Part shown: in pieces, positions 26,043 to 35,422 of the stretch
Numbering within the stretch: the first letter of the stretch is position 1
Layout: every line of letters begins with the position of its first letter
Source of the DNA: G965227875 sp965227875
Lineage (GTDB): Bacteria > Pseudomonadota > Alphaproteobacteria > Rhizobiales > JAJFHC01
Reading direction: 5' to 3'
DNA: 64,000 nucleotides
Assembly (NCBI GenBank): GCA_965227875.1
Contig: OZ245783.1
Location: forward strand, 2,976,001-3,040,000
Notes under the pieces: generated by a model
Seen by the model: only the letters and a program-made list of their open reading frames with translations
Databases searched by the model: none
What the model was told of the DNA's origin: nothing
Made by a program: the position numbers and the translations under genes

Positions 26043-27707
26043 TCAAGACCTGTCGTTGCCGGAGGCCCGGCGGACGACGCTTGCGGCCCAGTTCTCCGTG
26101 ACCGGACCGAAACAGTCGTGGATCGAATCCGCGGCGATCACGCTGCCGAGCGTGAGCCGTCCGAGCATACTCAGGCCGTGCGCCTCCGTACCGTCCTCGC
26201 GGATCACCCGACCATCCGGCCCGGTGTGCGCGCCCATGTCCTTGTCGCGGGGACAGATGACGCCCGCTTCTTTCAGCGCGACGGTAAGCGGATCCCGTGT
26301 CGAACCGATTGCGGGTGACGGCAGGACCGCGTCGATCATGGCCGAGACCCTGGCTCTCGCATCGCCTTCGGTCAGCTCCCAGCCGTCGTCGACCAGGCGC
26401 ACCTTCGGGTCTTCCGCGGCGCGCAGTTCGACCAGGCCCGACTCGATCAGCATCTTCAGTTCACGGGCGTTTCCGACCGGCGGTCCATAGGAGTAGCGCT
26501 TCAGGCCTTCGTCGAAACCCACAAGGGCGGACGCCGTTTCCGGTTCGGGCGGCGCCTCGTCGAAGTGGCTGCGCAGGATCTCCTGCCATTTTCGCCAGAC
26601 CTGGCCGATGACGTATCCGGTCGAGGGCGGTCTTTTGCCTTCCGCCATCGCGATAGTGGTCACGAGAGCCTCGAAGGGTTCGCTGGTCTCCTGGGCGCCC
26701 GGGGACTCGCGCTCCGTCTCCAGCCACGCCTCCACCTTGCCGGAGACGTGAGAGGGGTCGAGATCCCGTAGGATCCTCTCGGCGGGGCGGGTGAGAACCT
26801 GCGTGATCTCGTCGAAAAGTGCGTCGGGACCGTGTCCGGCGCCTTCGGCAAGAACGCGTTCGAAGGCGCGGGTCTCGGGCTCGAGTGGAGTGAAGGTGCG
26901 GTCAACGGCTTCATCCGCCGGTTTAGGCGCGGGCGGTTGACCGTCCAGCGAGAAGGGCAGGATGAGCCCCGGTTCGCGCCCCGACGGCCGGTATGCGCCG
27001 TCGGCGAACCGCCCGCCGAGGCCGAGGGTGAGCAGCCGCAGGACGTCGAGAGTCGAGAGCCCCAGGCCGCGGATCGCCACGGACTTGCCGGCCCACCCTT
27101 CGGCGGCGTCGAGAAGCGCCTGCGTCGGATAGGCCGGCACGAGGTCGCAGTCATGGGTTAACGCATGCGCCTGCCAGCGGGCGAGCTGCTCGTCCGGTTC
27201 CGTGTCCGGTTGGCCCAGCGCCAGCAGGACCTCGTCATACGGGCCATGTTCGCCCGCGGTCGTGCGGAGCATCCAGCCGCCGGATTCGCTTTCGAGGCCG
27301 TGGACGGAAAGCATGTGCCTGCGCAACGACAGTCCCGGCGTGGCCCCGGCCATCAGGGCGTCGAACCGTGCGGCGAAATAGGCGCCGAGTTCGGCCCGCG
27401 CAACGTAGCTGTCCGGATCGGCCGCGCCGGTCAGCCGGTCGCGAAAATCCGGCACGTCTACCTCGCCGAAATTCAGGCCGCCGATGGAGATGTCGCGGAC
27501 GGGAAGGTTGAGCAGGCAAAGCCGGCTTTCCGCGGGACCGAAATTGGGGCCGGCGCCCGGCGCGGTCACGGGATCGAACACCTCCACCGCGACAGGCAGT
27601 CCACCGGCGCTTGCATGTCGCGCCAATGCCTCGGTCGCGCCGAGACCACGCGGCCCGAGCCCTATGACGGCGACCCGTGTTTCCCCCGATTTTCTGCCCA
27701 TTGCCAA
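26043..27707 (-). CDS. FAD/NAD(P)-binding protein
   Basis: A 554-residue protein with an N-terminal Rossmann nucleotide-binding motif (RVAVIGLGPRGLGATEAL), then GPNFGPAESRLCLLNLP, matching the FAD-NAD(P)-binding family often annotated as hydroxyacylglutathione-hydrolase-like or N-hydroxylase-like proteins of unknown role. A second nucleotide-binding-like segment is KSVAIRGLGLSTLDVLRL. The C-terminus includes SMLGRLTLGSVIAADSIHDCFG. The reaction is unknown. It is convergent with the aminotransferase (13 bases apart) and divergent from the DUF2177 gene. Start at 27707 or two codons later. Confidence 0.78.
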   Translation of the reverse strand: MAMGRKSGETRVAVIGLGPRGLGATEALARHASAGGLPVAVEVFDPVTAPGAGPNFGPAESRLCLLNLPVRDISIGGLNFGEVDVPDFRDRLTGAADPDSYVARAELGAYFAARFDALMAGATPGLSLRRHMLSVHGLESESGGWMLRTTAGEHGPYDEVLLALGQPDTEPDEQLARWQAHALTHDCDLVPAYPTQALLDAAEGWAGKSVAIRGLGLSTLDVLRLLTLGLGGRFADGAYRPSGREPGLILPFSLDGQPPAPKPADEAVDRTFTPLEPETRAFERVLAEGAGHGPDALFDEITQVLTRPAERILRDLDPSHVSGKVEAWLETERESPGAQETSEPFEALVTTIAMAEGKRPPSTGYVIGQVWRKWQEILRSHFDEAPPEPETASALVGFDEGLKRYSYGPPVGNARELKMLIESGLVELRAAEDPKVRLVDDGWELTEGDARARVSAMIDAVLPSPAIGSTRDPLTVALKEAGVICPRDKDMGAHTGPDGRVIREDGTEAHGLSMLGRLTLGSVIAADSIHDCFGPVTENWAASVVRRASGNDRS

Positions 27708-27936
27708 TCCGTTTTTTTCGCGTTACGGCAGCCAGGCCGTCATGCGGACATCCATGCCCGGGCGCGGCCGGGCGACTTGTCGTTCTTGCCGAGTATAACC
27801 TGCGGAGAACGCTTCACAGCGCACAAGGTTCCCCTGCTGCTTCCTTCGCCGCGCCGACCGGTCCCCGTCCGGACGCCAAGGCGATGAACCGGTCAGGTCC
27901 TTGGGGCGTATACGGGTGACACGGATGGAGACCCGC

Positions 27937-28353
27937 ATGACATTTGTATTTCTCTACGGTTTTACGCTGGTGACGTTCCTGGCACTCGACTTTTTCGGGC
28001 TGAAGTACATTCTGCGTCCGGTATTCGACAACCATATACCGGGACTGCTTCTGGACGATCCGCGTCTGGTTCCGGCGGTCGCCTTCTACGCGTTTTACGT
28101 CTTCTGTCTGATGTGGTTCGTCTCCTGGCCCGCCCTCCAGGCAGGCCGTCCTTTGCTCTGGGTCTTCGCATCCGCCGCCCTGATCGGCGCCATGGCCTAT
28201 GGCACTTACGAGTTCACGAACTGGGCCACGCTGAAAGGCTGGCACTGGCGCATGGTGCTGACGGACCTCGCCTGGGGCACCTGCCTGACCGGCGTGTCGG
28301 CCACCCTCGGCGTCGCGGTGACGCGGATGCTGGGACTGGGCACGGGCAACTGA
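27937..28353 (+). CDS. DUF2177 membrane protein
   Basis: A 138-residue integral membrane protein with four predicted helices. AYGTYEFTNWATLKGWHWRMVLTDLAWGT is the family's defining segment (residues about 85-113, written here as one motif region: YGTYEFTNWATLKGW and LTDLAWGTCLTG). Function unknown. A TATAAC at 27794-27799 could be its -10 box. Start at ATG 27937; an earlier ATG lies four codons upstream. Confidence 0.85.
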   Translation: MTFVFLYGFTLVTFLALDFFGLKYILRPVFDNHIPGLLLDDPRLVPAVAFYAFYVFCLMWFVSWPALQAGRPLLWVFASAALIGAMAYGTYEFTNWATLKGWHWRMVLTDLAWGTCLTGVSATLGVAVTRMLGLGTGN

Positions 28354-28440
28354 TCCGGACGGCCAGGCGTATTCGCCTGCCGGAGTCGCTCTCATGTGCG
28401 AGCGACGGCGTCGCCTTCGAAATGCCGTTGTGTGGGGTGA

Positions 28441-29874
28441 CTACGCCGCTGTGCCGCCGACAGTCAGGCCGTCGAGCCGGATCGTCGGCTGGCCGACGCC
28501 CACCGGTACGCTCTGGCCTGCCTTGCCACAGGTGCCGATGCCGGTGTCGAGCTTCATGTCGTTGCCGACCATCGCCACGCGCGTCAGCGCGTCTGGGCCG
28601 TTGCCGATCAGCGTCGCGCCCTTGACCGGAGCGCCGAGCTTGCCGTTCTCGATCATGTAGGCTTCGGTGCAGGAGAAGACGAACTTGCCGCTGGTAATGT
28701 CGACCTGACCACCGCCGAACGAAACGGCGAAAAGCCCTCTGTCGACGGATGCGAGAATTTCGTCCGGGTCACGCTCGCCGTTCAACATGTACGTATTGGT
28801 CATGCGCGGCATCGGCATGTGCGCGTAGGACTGGCGGCGGCCGTTGCCGGTGGGCGACACGCCCATCAGTCGGGCGTTCTGGCGGTCCTGCATGAACCCG
28901 ACGAGAATGCCGTCCTCGATCAGCGTTGTGGACGATGTCGGCGTCCCCTCGTCGTCCACCGTCAGCGATCCGCGCCGGCCGCCGATCGTGCCGTCGTCGA
29001 CGACAGTGACGCCCGGGGCCGCGATGCGTTCGCCGAGCAGTCCGGCGAAGGCGCTCGTCTTCTTGCGGTTGAAGTCGCCCTCCAGGCCATGCCCTACGGC
29101 TTCGTGCAGGAGAATGCCGGGCCAGCCGGGGCCGAGCACGACGTCCATCTCGCCGGCGGGGGCCGCGATCGAATCGAGATTGACGACCGCCTGCCGCAGC
29201 GCCTCGTCGACCTGGGCCTGCCATTTGTCGGGCGCCAGCATGACATCGTAGCCGCTGCGGCCCCCGACGCCGTGGCTGCCGGTTTCGCGGCGGTCGCCGT
29301 CCTCGACGACGACGGTGACGCTGAGCCGGACGAGCGGGCGAATGTCCTGGCGCGTGAAGCCGTCCGCCCGGATGAGTTCCACGACCTGCCATTCGCCGGT
29401 GAGCGAGGCGGAGACCTGCCGCACACGCGGGTCGCGACCGCGGGCATAGGCGTCGATTTCCTGGAGCAGGGCGACCTTTTCGCCGAAGTCCTGCGCCCCC
29501 AGCGGATTGTCGGAGGTGTAGAGCGACACGTTCGTGGAGGAGGGGGCCTGCGCCATGGAGCCGGAATATCCCCGGCGCACGGCCGAGACCGCGTCCGCGG
29601 CGCGCATCAGGGCCGGGGTGTCGAACGACGAGGCGTGGGCGTATCCGGTCGCCTCGCCGGCCACCGCGCGCAGGCCAAATCCCTGCATGGTGTCGTAATT
29701 GGCCGACTTGAGCTGTCCGTCGTCGAAGACAAGGCCCTCGCTCAGCCGGTACTCCAGAAACAGTTCCCCGTCATCGCAGCCATCCAGCGTCTCGCCGAGA
29801 ATGCGGTTGGCCGCCGCGCGGTCGAACGCCGCCCGGTCGAAGGAGAATTCCGGATCGCTCCCGTCTGCCGACAT
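28441..29874 (-). CDS. tldD: Metalloprotease TldD
   Basis: Catalytic partner of PmbA/TldE. The 477-residue protein has the zinc motif LLHEAVGHGLEGD (HExxxH), followed by the conserved RRGSLTVDDEGTP, GNGRRQSYAHMPMPRMTNTYM and the C-terminal FVFSCTEAYMIENGKL. It is expected to form a heterodimeric cytosolic protease with the PmbA encoded at 14,076. The downstream DUF2177 gene is convergent; IalB is upstream on the same strand, 22 bases away. Confidence 0.94.
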   Translation of the reverse strand: MSADGSDPEFSFDRAAFDRAAANRILGETLDGCDDGELFLEYRLSEGLVFDDGQLKSANYDTMQGFGLRAVAGEATGYAHASSFDTPALMRAADAVSAVRRGYSGSMAQAPSSTNVSLYTSDNPLGAQDFGEKVALLQEIDAYARGRDPRVRQVSASLTGEWQVVELIRADGFTRQDIRPLVRLSVTVVVEDGDRRETGSHGVGGRSGYDVMLAPDKWQAQVDEALRQAVVNLDSIAAPAGEMDVVLGPGWPGILLHEAVGHGLEGDFNRKKTSAFAGLLGERIAAPGVTVVDDGTIGGRRGSLTVDDEGTPTSSTTLIEDGILVGFMQDRQNARLMGVSPTGNGRRQSYAHMPMPRMTNTYMLNGERDPDEILASVDRGLFAVSFGGGQVDITSGKFVFSCTEAYMIENGKLGAPVKGATLIGNGPDALTRVAMVGNDMKLDTGIGTCGKAGQSVPVGVGQPTIRLDGLTVGGTAA

Positions 29875-29896
29875 GCCGATGCCTCCTGCCGAGGGG

Positions 29897-30496
29897 TCAG
29901 AGATCGCCGAAGGCGGCCGTGAAGCCCTTGAGCGAAAGCTGCAGGCCGATGCCCTGCGCCTGGTTGCGGTAGATGATGATGTTGGCGGCCGTTCCCTTCT
30001 TCATGGCCGTCACGCCGGCCTCGTTGATCGGCACCACGGTCAGGCAGCCGACGGCGGGGCAACTGATGAAGGGGAAGCGTCCGAGCGGCTTGCCGTCGAT
30101 TTCGATGGCGAGGCCGTTCGGCAGATACACGCCCAGCGGTGCGACCACCTGCATCTGGGCGATTTCCTTGTCCTTCGCCTTGAAGACGGCGACTTTCACG
30201 CCGATGTTCTTGTTCTGCTTGTCGACCGAAAGCTGGACGATGCCGCACTGCTCGATTTCCTTGAACTCGAGCTGGCTGCTGTCGGCCTTGTTGCCCTTGC
30301 CGGATTCGGCGTTCGTCTTTTCGGGACCGACGGGGACGCGGGCCTTGTCGCACTGGACCTGCCAGTCCCCGTGCGTGGCCTTGACGACGGGGGCCGGCTT
30401 GTTGGCCGCCTGCTGGGCCGAAGCGGCCGTAATGCTTCCGGCGGCGAATGCGGCGATCGCGGCCGCGCAAAGCATCTGAACTGTGGATTTCTTCAA
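29897..30496 (-). CDS. Exported IalB-family protein
   Basis: A 199-residue exported protein with a clear signal peptide (MLCAAAIAAFAAGSITAASA) and an IalB domain: HGDWQVQCDKARVP, QCGIVQLSVDKQNKN, and PFISCPAVGCLTVVPI, with four cysteines expected to pair. IalB was named for Bartonella invasion, but the family is widespread in free-living alphaproteobacteria. I set the start at TTG 30496 because of the GAGAGGG site just upstream; the alternative is the ATG at 30475 within the signal peptide. A short gap separates it from tldD. Confidence 0.85.
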   Translation of the reverse strand: MKKSTVQMLCAAAIAAFAAGSITAASAQQAANKPAPVVKATHGDWQVQCDKARVPVGPEKTNAESGKGNKADSSQLEFKEIEQCGIVQLSVDKQNKNIGVKVAVFKAKDKEIAQMQVVAPLGVYLPNGLAIEIDGKPLGRFPFISCPAVGCLTVVPINEAGVTAMKKGTAANIIIYRNQAQGIGLQLSLKGFTAAFGDL

Positions 30497-31115
30497 GATT
30501 TTACCCTCTCTCCCTGTCCGAAGCCGGGTCCGGCCCGGTGGTCCGCGGAGGCGACCCCGCATTTTGGCATGCCTTGTAACGCCCCGTCGCCGCCCGCGTC
30601 AAAGGTCATTCGTCTGATCTGGTAACCGCGCCGCGCAATTGCAAGTCGTCCGCTCCCGTCGCGGCCACTGTCCGGAAGCGCCTCGTCCCCTGTCTCGGCC
30701 CGACATGCAGCCTGCGTACCGTCGAAAACGATTCGCCGTGCCGGCGCGGGGCGTCTGCGTTGTGTCAATTGGTCGCAAGGCGTTGTTGATACAGGTTTTT
30801 TTGTCGCGACCGTGTTCCGGAAACCGGTTTTCCGATCATCTGATCTTGCGGTAAATGTCCGACAAATAAGGCAAAAATACGTTCCGTTGGGACCGTGCGG
30901 AGTGCAGGTGGTGCGTGGCGTCGCCCGCGGGTTCGGGGCATTGCCGAAGCCCTCCGGCGGAACCGCCTTCCTTGGCCGTTGCGGCCTCGTTCGGTTTGTG
31001 GTTCTTGATGCGTGAAAGTTTACATCCAGAGCGGACCGCGTCAGTGCATCCAGACGCACGGGGTGCTAGTGTACGGGTCCGTCTTAAACCTGTTTTGAGG
31101 GGAGCTGGGTCGGCA
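30497..31115. other. Intergenic region between ialB and ctaC, no gene seen
   Basis: 619 bases with no credible coding frame. It holds the divergent control regions of the IalB gene and the cytochrome oxidase cluster. A T-run lies near 30797-30803 and a near-palindrome (GGAAACCGGTTTTCC) near 30819-30833. I could not settle on a promoter. An AGGGGAG at about 31096 serves ctaC. Confidence 0.5.
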
Positions 31116-31976
31116 ATGCGCTTGGCAAAAGAAATTTCAACCAAACTGGGACTCGCCGTGGCGTTTTTCATGGCAGGCGTGACGGCCGCTTTTGCCGAAC
31201 TCGGTCAACCCGAGCCTTGGCAAATGGGTTTCCAGGAGGCGGCAACGCCGATCATGGAGCGGATCGTGTGGTTCGACAATCTGCTGCTCTACATCATCAC
31301 GGCCATCTCGATCTTCGTGCTGATCCTGCTGCTCGTGGTGATGATACGGTTCAACGCGAAGTCGAACCCGGAACCCTCCAAGACCACGCACAACACCCTC
31401 ATCGAGGTGGCATGGACCGTGATCCCGGTCATCATCCTGCTGGTCATCGCCGTTCCGTCGTTCCGCCTGCTCTATTTCGATCGCACGTTTCCTGAAATCG
31501 ACATGACCATCAAGGCGACGGGCAACCAGTGGAACTGGACCTACGAATATCCCGACCACGACAACTTCTCGTTTGACTCCATCATGCTGACCGACGAGGA
31601 ACGCACCGAAGGCCAGCCCAGGCTGCTGGCGGTCGACAACGAGGTCGTCGTTCCGGTCAACAAGAACATCCGCGTGATCGTGACGGCCAGCGACGTCATC
31701 CACAACTGGGCGATCCCCGCATTCGGCATGAAGATGGATGCCGTGCCGGGCCGCCTGAACGAGGCCTGGTTCCGCGCCACCAAGACGGGCAAGTTCTACG
31801 GCCAGTGCTCGGAGCTTTGCGGCAAGGACCACTCGTTCATGCCGATCGTCGTCAACGTGGTCAGCGAGGACGAGTTCGCCCAGTGGGTGGACAAGGCCAA
31901 GGAAGAGTTTGCGGCCGCGCCGGCCCCGACCCGGGTCGCCGGCCTCGAAGCGCGCGGCATCCGCGCAGCGCGCTAA
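31116..31976 (+). CDS. ctaC: Cytochrome c oxidase subunit II
   Basis: Accepts electrons from cytochrome c through its CuA centre. The 286-residue precursor has a signal peptide (LGLAVAFFMAGVTAAFA), two membrane helices (residues about 55-80 and 100-120), and the CuA ligands: His in SDVIHNWAIP and the cluster FYGQCSELCGKDHSFM. NQWNWTYEYPD is also conserved. Start at ATG 31116 after AGGGGAG. The gene opens the cluster ctaC-ctaD-ctaB-coxF-like-ctaG-ctaE. Confidence 0.97.
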   Translation: MRLAKEISTKLGLAVAFFMAGVTAAFAELGQPEPWQMGFQEAATPIMERIVWFDNLLLYIITAISIFVLILLLVVMIRFNAKSNPEPSKTTHNTLIEVAWTVIPVIILLVIAVPSFRLLYFDRTFPEIDMTIKATGNQWNWTYEYPDHDNFSFDSIMLTDEERTEGQPRLLAVDNEVVVPVNKNIRVIVTASDVIHNWAIPAFGMKMDAVPGRLNEAWFRATKTGKFYGQCSELCGKDHSFMPIVVNVVSEDEFAQWVDKAKEEFAAAPAPTRVAGLEARGIRAAR

Positions 31977-32005
31977 CAGAATTCGAAGAACGGGAGCACA
32001 CGTAA

Positions 32006-33607
32006 ATGGCATCCGAAGCAGCACACGCCGATCACGATCATCATCCCACCGGATGGAGGCGCTACGTCTACTCGACGAACCATAAGGACATCGGCACGAT
32101 GTACCTTATCTTCGCCATCATCGCGGGGCTGATCGGCGGGACCATGTCCGTGCTGATGCGCATGGAACTTCAGTCCCCGGGCGACGGCATCCTCGGCGGC
32201 GACCATCACCTTTTCAACGTGCTGGTGACCGGCCACGGCCTCATCATGGTCTTCTTCCTCGTGATGCCGGCCATGATCGGGGGCTTCGGCAACTGGTTCG
32301 TCCCGCTCATGATCGGCGCGCCCGACATGGCGTTCCCGCGGATGAACAACATCTCCTTCTGGCTGCTTCCGCCCGCCATCGGCCTTCTCGTCATCTCGAT
32401 CTTCGTCGAGGGCCCTCCCGGCAACACCGGCGTTGGCGGCGGCTGGACGATCTATCCGCCACTCTCGACAAGCGGACAACCCGGGCCGGCGATGGATTTC
32501 GCGATCCTGTCGCTGCACGTCGCGGGGGCATCCTCGATCCTTGGCGCGATCAACTTCATCACGACGATCTTCAACATGCGCGCACCGGGCATGACCCTTC
32601 ACAAGATGCCGCTGTTCGTCTGGTCGATCCTCGTCACCGTCTTCCTGCTGCTGCTGTCGCTGCCCGTGCTGGCCGGCGCCATCACCATGCTGCTGACGGA
32701 CCGCAACTTCGGCACCACCTTCTTCGCACCTGAAGGCGGCGGCGACCCGATTCTCTACCAGCACCTGTTCTGGTTCTTCGGGCACCCGGAGGTCTACATC
32801 CTCATCCTGCCGGGCTTCGGCATCATCTCGCAGGTGATCTCGACCTTCTCGCGCAAGCCGGTCTTCGGTTATCTCGGCATGGCCTACGCCATGGTCGCCA
32901 TCGGCTTCGTCGGTTTCATCGTGTGGGCGCACCACATGTACACCGTCGGTCTCGACGTCGACACGCAGGCCTACTTCGTCTTCGCCACCATGGTGATCGC
33001 GGTGCCGACGGGCGTGAAGATCTTCTCGTGGATCGCCACCATGTGGGGCGGTTCCATCGAGTTCAAGACGCCGATGCTCTGGGCGATCGGCTTCATCTTC
33101 CTGTTCACCGTGGGCGGCGTCACCGGCGTGGTGCTCGCCAATGCCGGCGTCGACCGCGCCTATCACGACACCTACTACGTCGTGGCGCACTTCCACTACG
33201 TGCTGTCGCTGGGCGCCGTCTTCGCCATCTTCGCGGGCTGGTACTACTGGTTCGGGAAGATGTTCGGCTACAACTACAACGAGACGATCGGCAAGCTGCA
33301 TTTCTGGGTCACCTTCATCGGCGTGAACCTGCTGTTCTTCCCGCAGCACTTCCTCGGCCGAGCGGGCATGCCGCGGCGCTACGCCGACTACCCGGACGCC
33401 TTCGCGGGCTGGAACCAGATCTCCTCGATCGGCTCCTACATCTCCGCGTTCGCGGTGCTCATCTTCCTCTACGGCGTGTGGCAGGCCTTCTCCCGCAAGG
33501 AAAAGGCGGCTGACAATCCCTGGGGCGAAGGTGCGACCACGCTGGAGTGGACCCTGTCCTCGCCGCCACCGTTCCACCAGTTCAACACCCTGCCGCGCAT
33601 CAAGTGA
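32006..33607 (+). CDS. ctaD: Cytochrome c oxidase subunit I (aa3-type)
   Basis: Catalytic subunit holding haem a, haem a3 and CuB. The 533-residue protein has twelve predicted helices and the diagnostic motifs: haem a His in VTGHGLIMVFF, CuB/Tyr motif WFFGHPEVYILILPGFG, the HHMYTVG pair, and YYVVAHFHYVLSLGAV. The glutamate of the D-channel lies in the GHPEVY segment. All point to an A-type haem-copper oxidase. Confidence 0.98.
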   Translation: MASEAAHADHDHHPTGWRRYVYSTNHKDIGTMYLIFAIIAGLIGGTMSVLMRMELQSPGDGILGGDHHLFNVLVTGHGLIMVFFLVMPAMIGGFGNWFVPLMIGAPDMAFPRMNNISFWLLPPAIGLLVISIFVEGPPGNTGVGGGWTIYPPLSTSGQPGPAMDFAILSLHVAGASSILGAINFITTIFNMRAPGMTLHKMPLFVWSILVTVFLLLLSLPVLAGAITMLLTDRNFGTTFFAPEGGGDPILYQHLFWFFGHPEVYILILPGFGIISQVISTFSRKPVFGYLGMAYAMVAIGFVGFIVWAHHMYTVGLDVDTQAYFVFATMVIAVPTGVKIFSWIATMWGGSIEFKTPMLWAIGFIFLFTVGGVTGVVLANAGVDRAYHDTYYVVAHFHYVLSLGAVFAIFAGWYYWFGKMFGYNYNETIGKLHFWVTFIGVNLLFFPQHFLGRAGMPRRYADYPDAFAGWNQISSIGSYISAFAVLIFLYGVWQAFSRKEKAADNPWGEGATTLEWTLSSPPPFHQFNTLPRIK

Positions 33608-33649
33608 CGCGCATACGGCACTGTTGAAGGAAACGGAAGAGCATCGGGC

Positions 33650-34615
33650 ATGACCGACATCGGTTACGATATCGACGCACACGACGCGGCGACCCCCCTC
33701 GGGGGGCAGGGCACGGCGGGAGACTTCTTCGCCCTGCTCAAGCCGCGCGTGATGTCGCTCGTCATCTTCACCGCCTTCGTCGGCATGGTCGTGGCGCCGG
33801 GAGACATCCATCCGGTCATCGGCCTCACCGCCCTGCTTGCAATCGCCGTCGGGGCCGGTGCGTCCGGCGCCCTGAACATGTGGTACGACGCCGACATCGA
33901 TGCGCGCATGCAGCGCACCGCCAAGCGGCCGATCCCCACCGGGCGGGTCACGCCCGGCGAGGCGCTTGCCTTCGGCACGACGCTCGCCGCAGGCTCCGTG
34001 GCGCTGCTCGGGCTCCTGGTGAACTGGGCGGCCGCGGCCCTGCTCGCGGGCACCATCGCGTTCTACGTCTTCGTCTACACCATGTGGCTCAAGCGCAGCA
34101 CGCCGCAGAACATCGTCATCGGCGGTGCGGCGGGGGCCTTCCCGCCCATGATCGGTTGGGTGGCCGTCACCGGATCGGTGTCCCTCGAAAGCGTGGTCCT
34201 GTTCCTCATCATCTTCATGTGGACGCCACCCCATTTCTGGGCCCTCGCACTCTACCGCGCCCGCGACTACGAGCGTGTCGGCGTGCCGATGCTGCCGGTC
34301 GTCGCCGGGGCTGACGCGACGCGCACGCAGATCCTGGTCTATTCCCTGCTGCTGGTGCCCGTCACCCTGCTGCCGGCGATCATGGGCTTTGCCGGCGTTT
34401 TGTACGGTCTTGTGTCGGGCGCGCTGGGGGCCGGATTCCTGTATGCGGCCCTGCGCGTCTACAGGCTGCGCGACGGCCAGCCCGCCGAACGCGCCGCGCG
34501 CCAGTTGTTCGCCTATTCGATCCTGTATCTCTTCCTGGTTTTCGCGGTCCTGCTCGCCGAACAGGGGCTCGGCGTGGCGGCCGACTGGACCTGGAACATG
34601 TTCTGGACCGGATGA
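33650..34615 (+). CDS. ctaB: Protohaem IX farnesyltransferase
   Basis: Converts haem B to haem O on the way to haem A for the oxidase. The 321-residue UbiA-superfamily membrane protein has GALNMWYDADIDARMQRT and RPIPTGRV, plus FMWTPPHFWALALYRARDY. Its stop overlaps the start of the next small gene (ATGA). Confidence 0.96.
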   Translation: MTDIGYDIDAHDAATPLGGQGTAGDFFALLKPRVMSLVIFTAFVGMVVAPGDIHPVIGLTALLAIAVGAGASGALNMWYDADIDARMQRTAKRPIPTGRVTPGEALAFGTTLAAGSVALLGLLVNWAAAALLAGTIAFYVFVYTMWLKRSTPQNIVIGGAAGAFPPMIGWVAVTGSVSLESVVLFLIIFMWTPPHFWALALYRARDYERVGVPMLPVVAGADATRTQILVYSLLLVPVTLLPAIMGFAGVLYGLVSGALGAGFLYAALRVYRLRDGQPAERAARQLFAYSILYLFLVFAVLLAEQGLGVAADWTWNMFWTG

Positions 34616-34755
34616 TGCAGCTCAGCGAAGAACAGAAACGCCGCCGTCGCAACCGATCGGTTGCGATCGCCTGGGTCCTCGCGGGCCTCGTGGCGCTTTT
34701 CTTCGTCGTCACCATCGTGCGTCTCGGCGGCAATGTCATGAACAGGCCCCTGTGA
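34612..34755 (+). CDS. Small single-helix protein in the oxidase cluster (CoxF-like)
   Basis: A 47-residue frame from ATG 34612 (or the next codon) to TGA 34755: basic N-terminus (EEQKRRRRNRS), one membrane helix (VAIAWVLAGLVALFFVVTIV) and a short tail ending NVMNRPL. It overlaps the ctaB stop by ATGA and the ctaG start by TGATG, so it is fully packed in the operon. Position, size and topology match the tiny CoxF-type proteins annotated between ctaB and ctaG in other alphaproteobacteria. It probably helps oxidase assembly; this is inference. Confidence 0.78.
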   Translation: MMQLSEEQKRRRRNRSVAIAWVLAGLVALFFVVTIVRLGGNVMNRPL

Positions 34756-35375
34756 TGACGGACCGGCGCGAGGAAAACACCGCAGGACGCGGGCTGCTCG
34801 CCCGCCGCAACAGGCGTGTGGCGGCCATTGCGGGCCTTGCGGCCGCGGGGATGGTCGGCATGGCCTATGCCGCCGTGCCGCTCTACCAGATCTTCTGCCA
34901 GGTCACCGGGTATGGTGGCACCACCCAGTCCGCCGAGGCCGCCTCGGCCACGACGATCGACCGTGACATCACCATACGGTTCGACGCCAACACCGCGCGC
35001 AACATGGGCTGGTCCTTCCGCCCGGCGCAGCGCGAGGTCACCCTCAAGGTCGGCGAGAACGGACTGGCCTACTACGAGGCCAGAAGCCTCGTGAGCCGCC
35101 GCACGGCGGGCACGGCGACGTTCAATGTCACGCCCGTGCAGGCGGGAGCGTATTTCACCAAGGTGGACTGCTTCTGCTTCACCGAGCAGGTGCTCGATCC
35201 GGGCCAGACGGCGCAGATGCCGGTCAGCTTTTTTGTGGATCCGGCGATAGCCGACGATCCCGAACTCGACAGCGTGAGCACGATCACGCTGTCCTATACA
35301 TTCTTCCCATCCGAAGTGGACGAACTGGCCGACGCCGGTACGGCCGCGAAGGACGGGAAGGCGAAACTGAATTGA
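34755..35375 (+). CDS. ctaG: Cytochrome c oxidase assembly protein CtaG (Cox11)
   Basis: Copper chaperone that builds CuB in subunit I. The 206-residue protein has an N-terminal membrane anchor (VAAIAGLAAAGMVGMAYAAV, then PLYQIFCQVTGYGG) and a periplasmic domain with NMGWSFRPAQ and the copper motif KVDCFCFTEQ, ending with STITLSYTFFP. Start at ATG 34755 overlapping the preceding stop. All copper ligands are intact. Confidence 0.95.
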   Translation: MTDRREENTAGRGLLARRNRRVAAIAGLAAAGMVGMAYAAVPLYQIFCQVTGYGGTTQSAEAASATTIDRDITIRFDANTARNMGWSFRPAQREVTLKVGENGLAYYEARSLVSRRTAGTATFNVTPVQAGAYFTKVDCFCFTEQVLDPGQTAQMPVSFFVDPAIADDPELDSVSTITLSYTFFPSEVDELADAGTAAKDGKAKLN

Positions 35376-35422
35376 GGAGATCGAACCGGCCGGGCCGGTT
35401 CGGGATTTTGGAGTAGGGGATA

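Noticed and set aside
31973..34234. A 753-codon minus-strand frame over ctaD and ctaB
   Set aside because: Translation is almost only Asp/Glu/His/Arg, typical of the antisense of membrane-protein codons.
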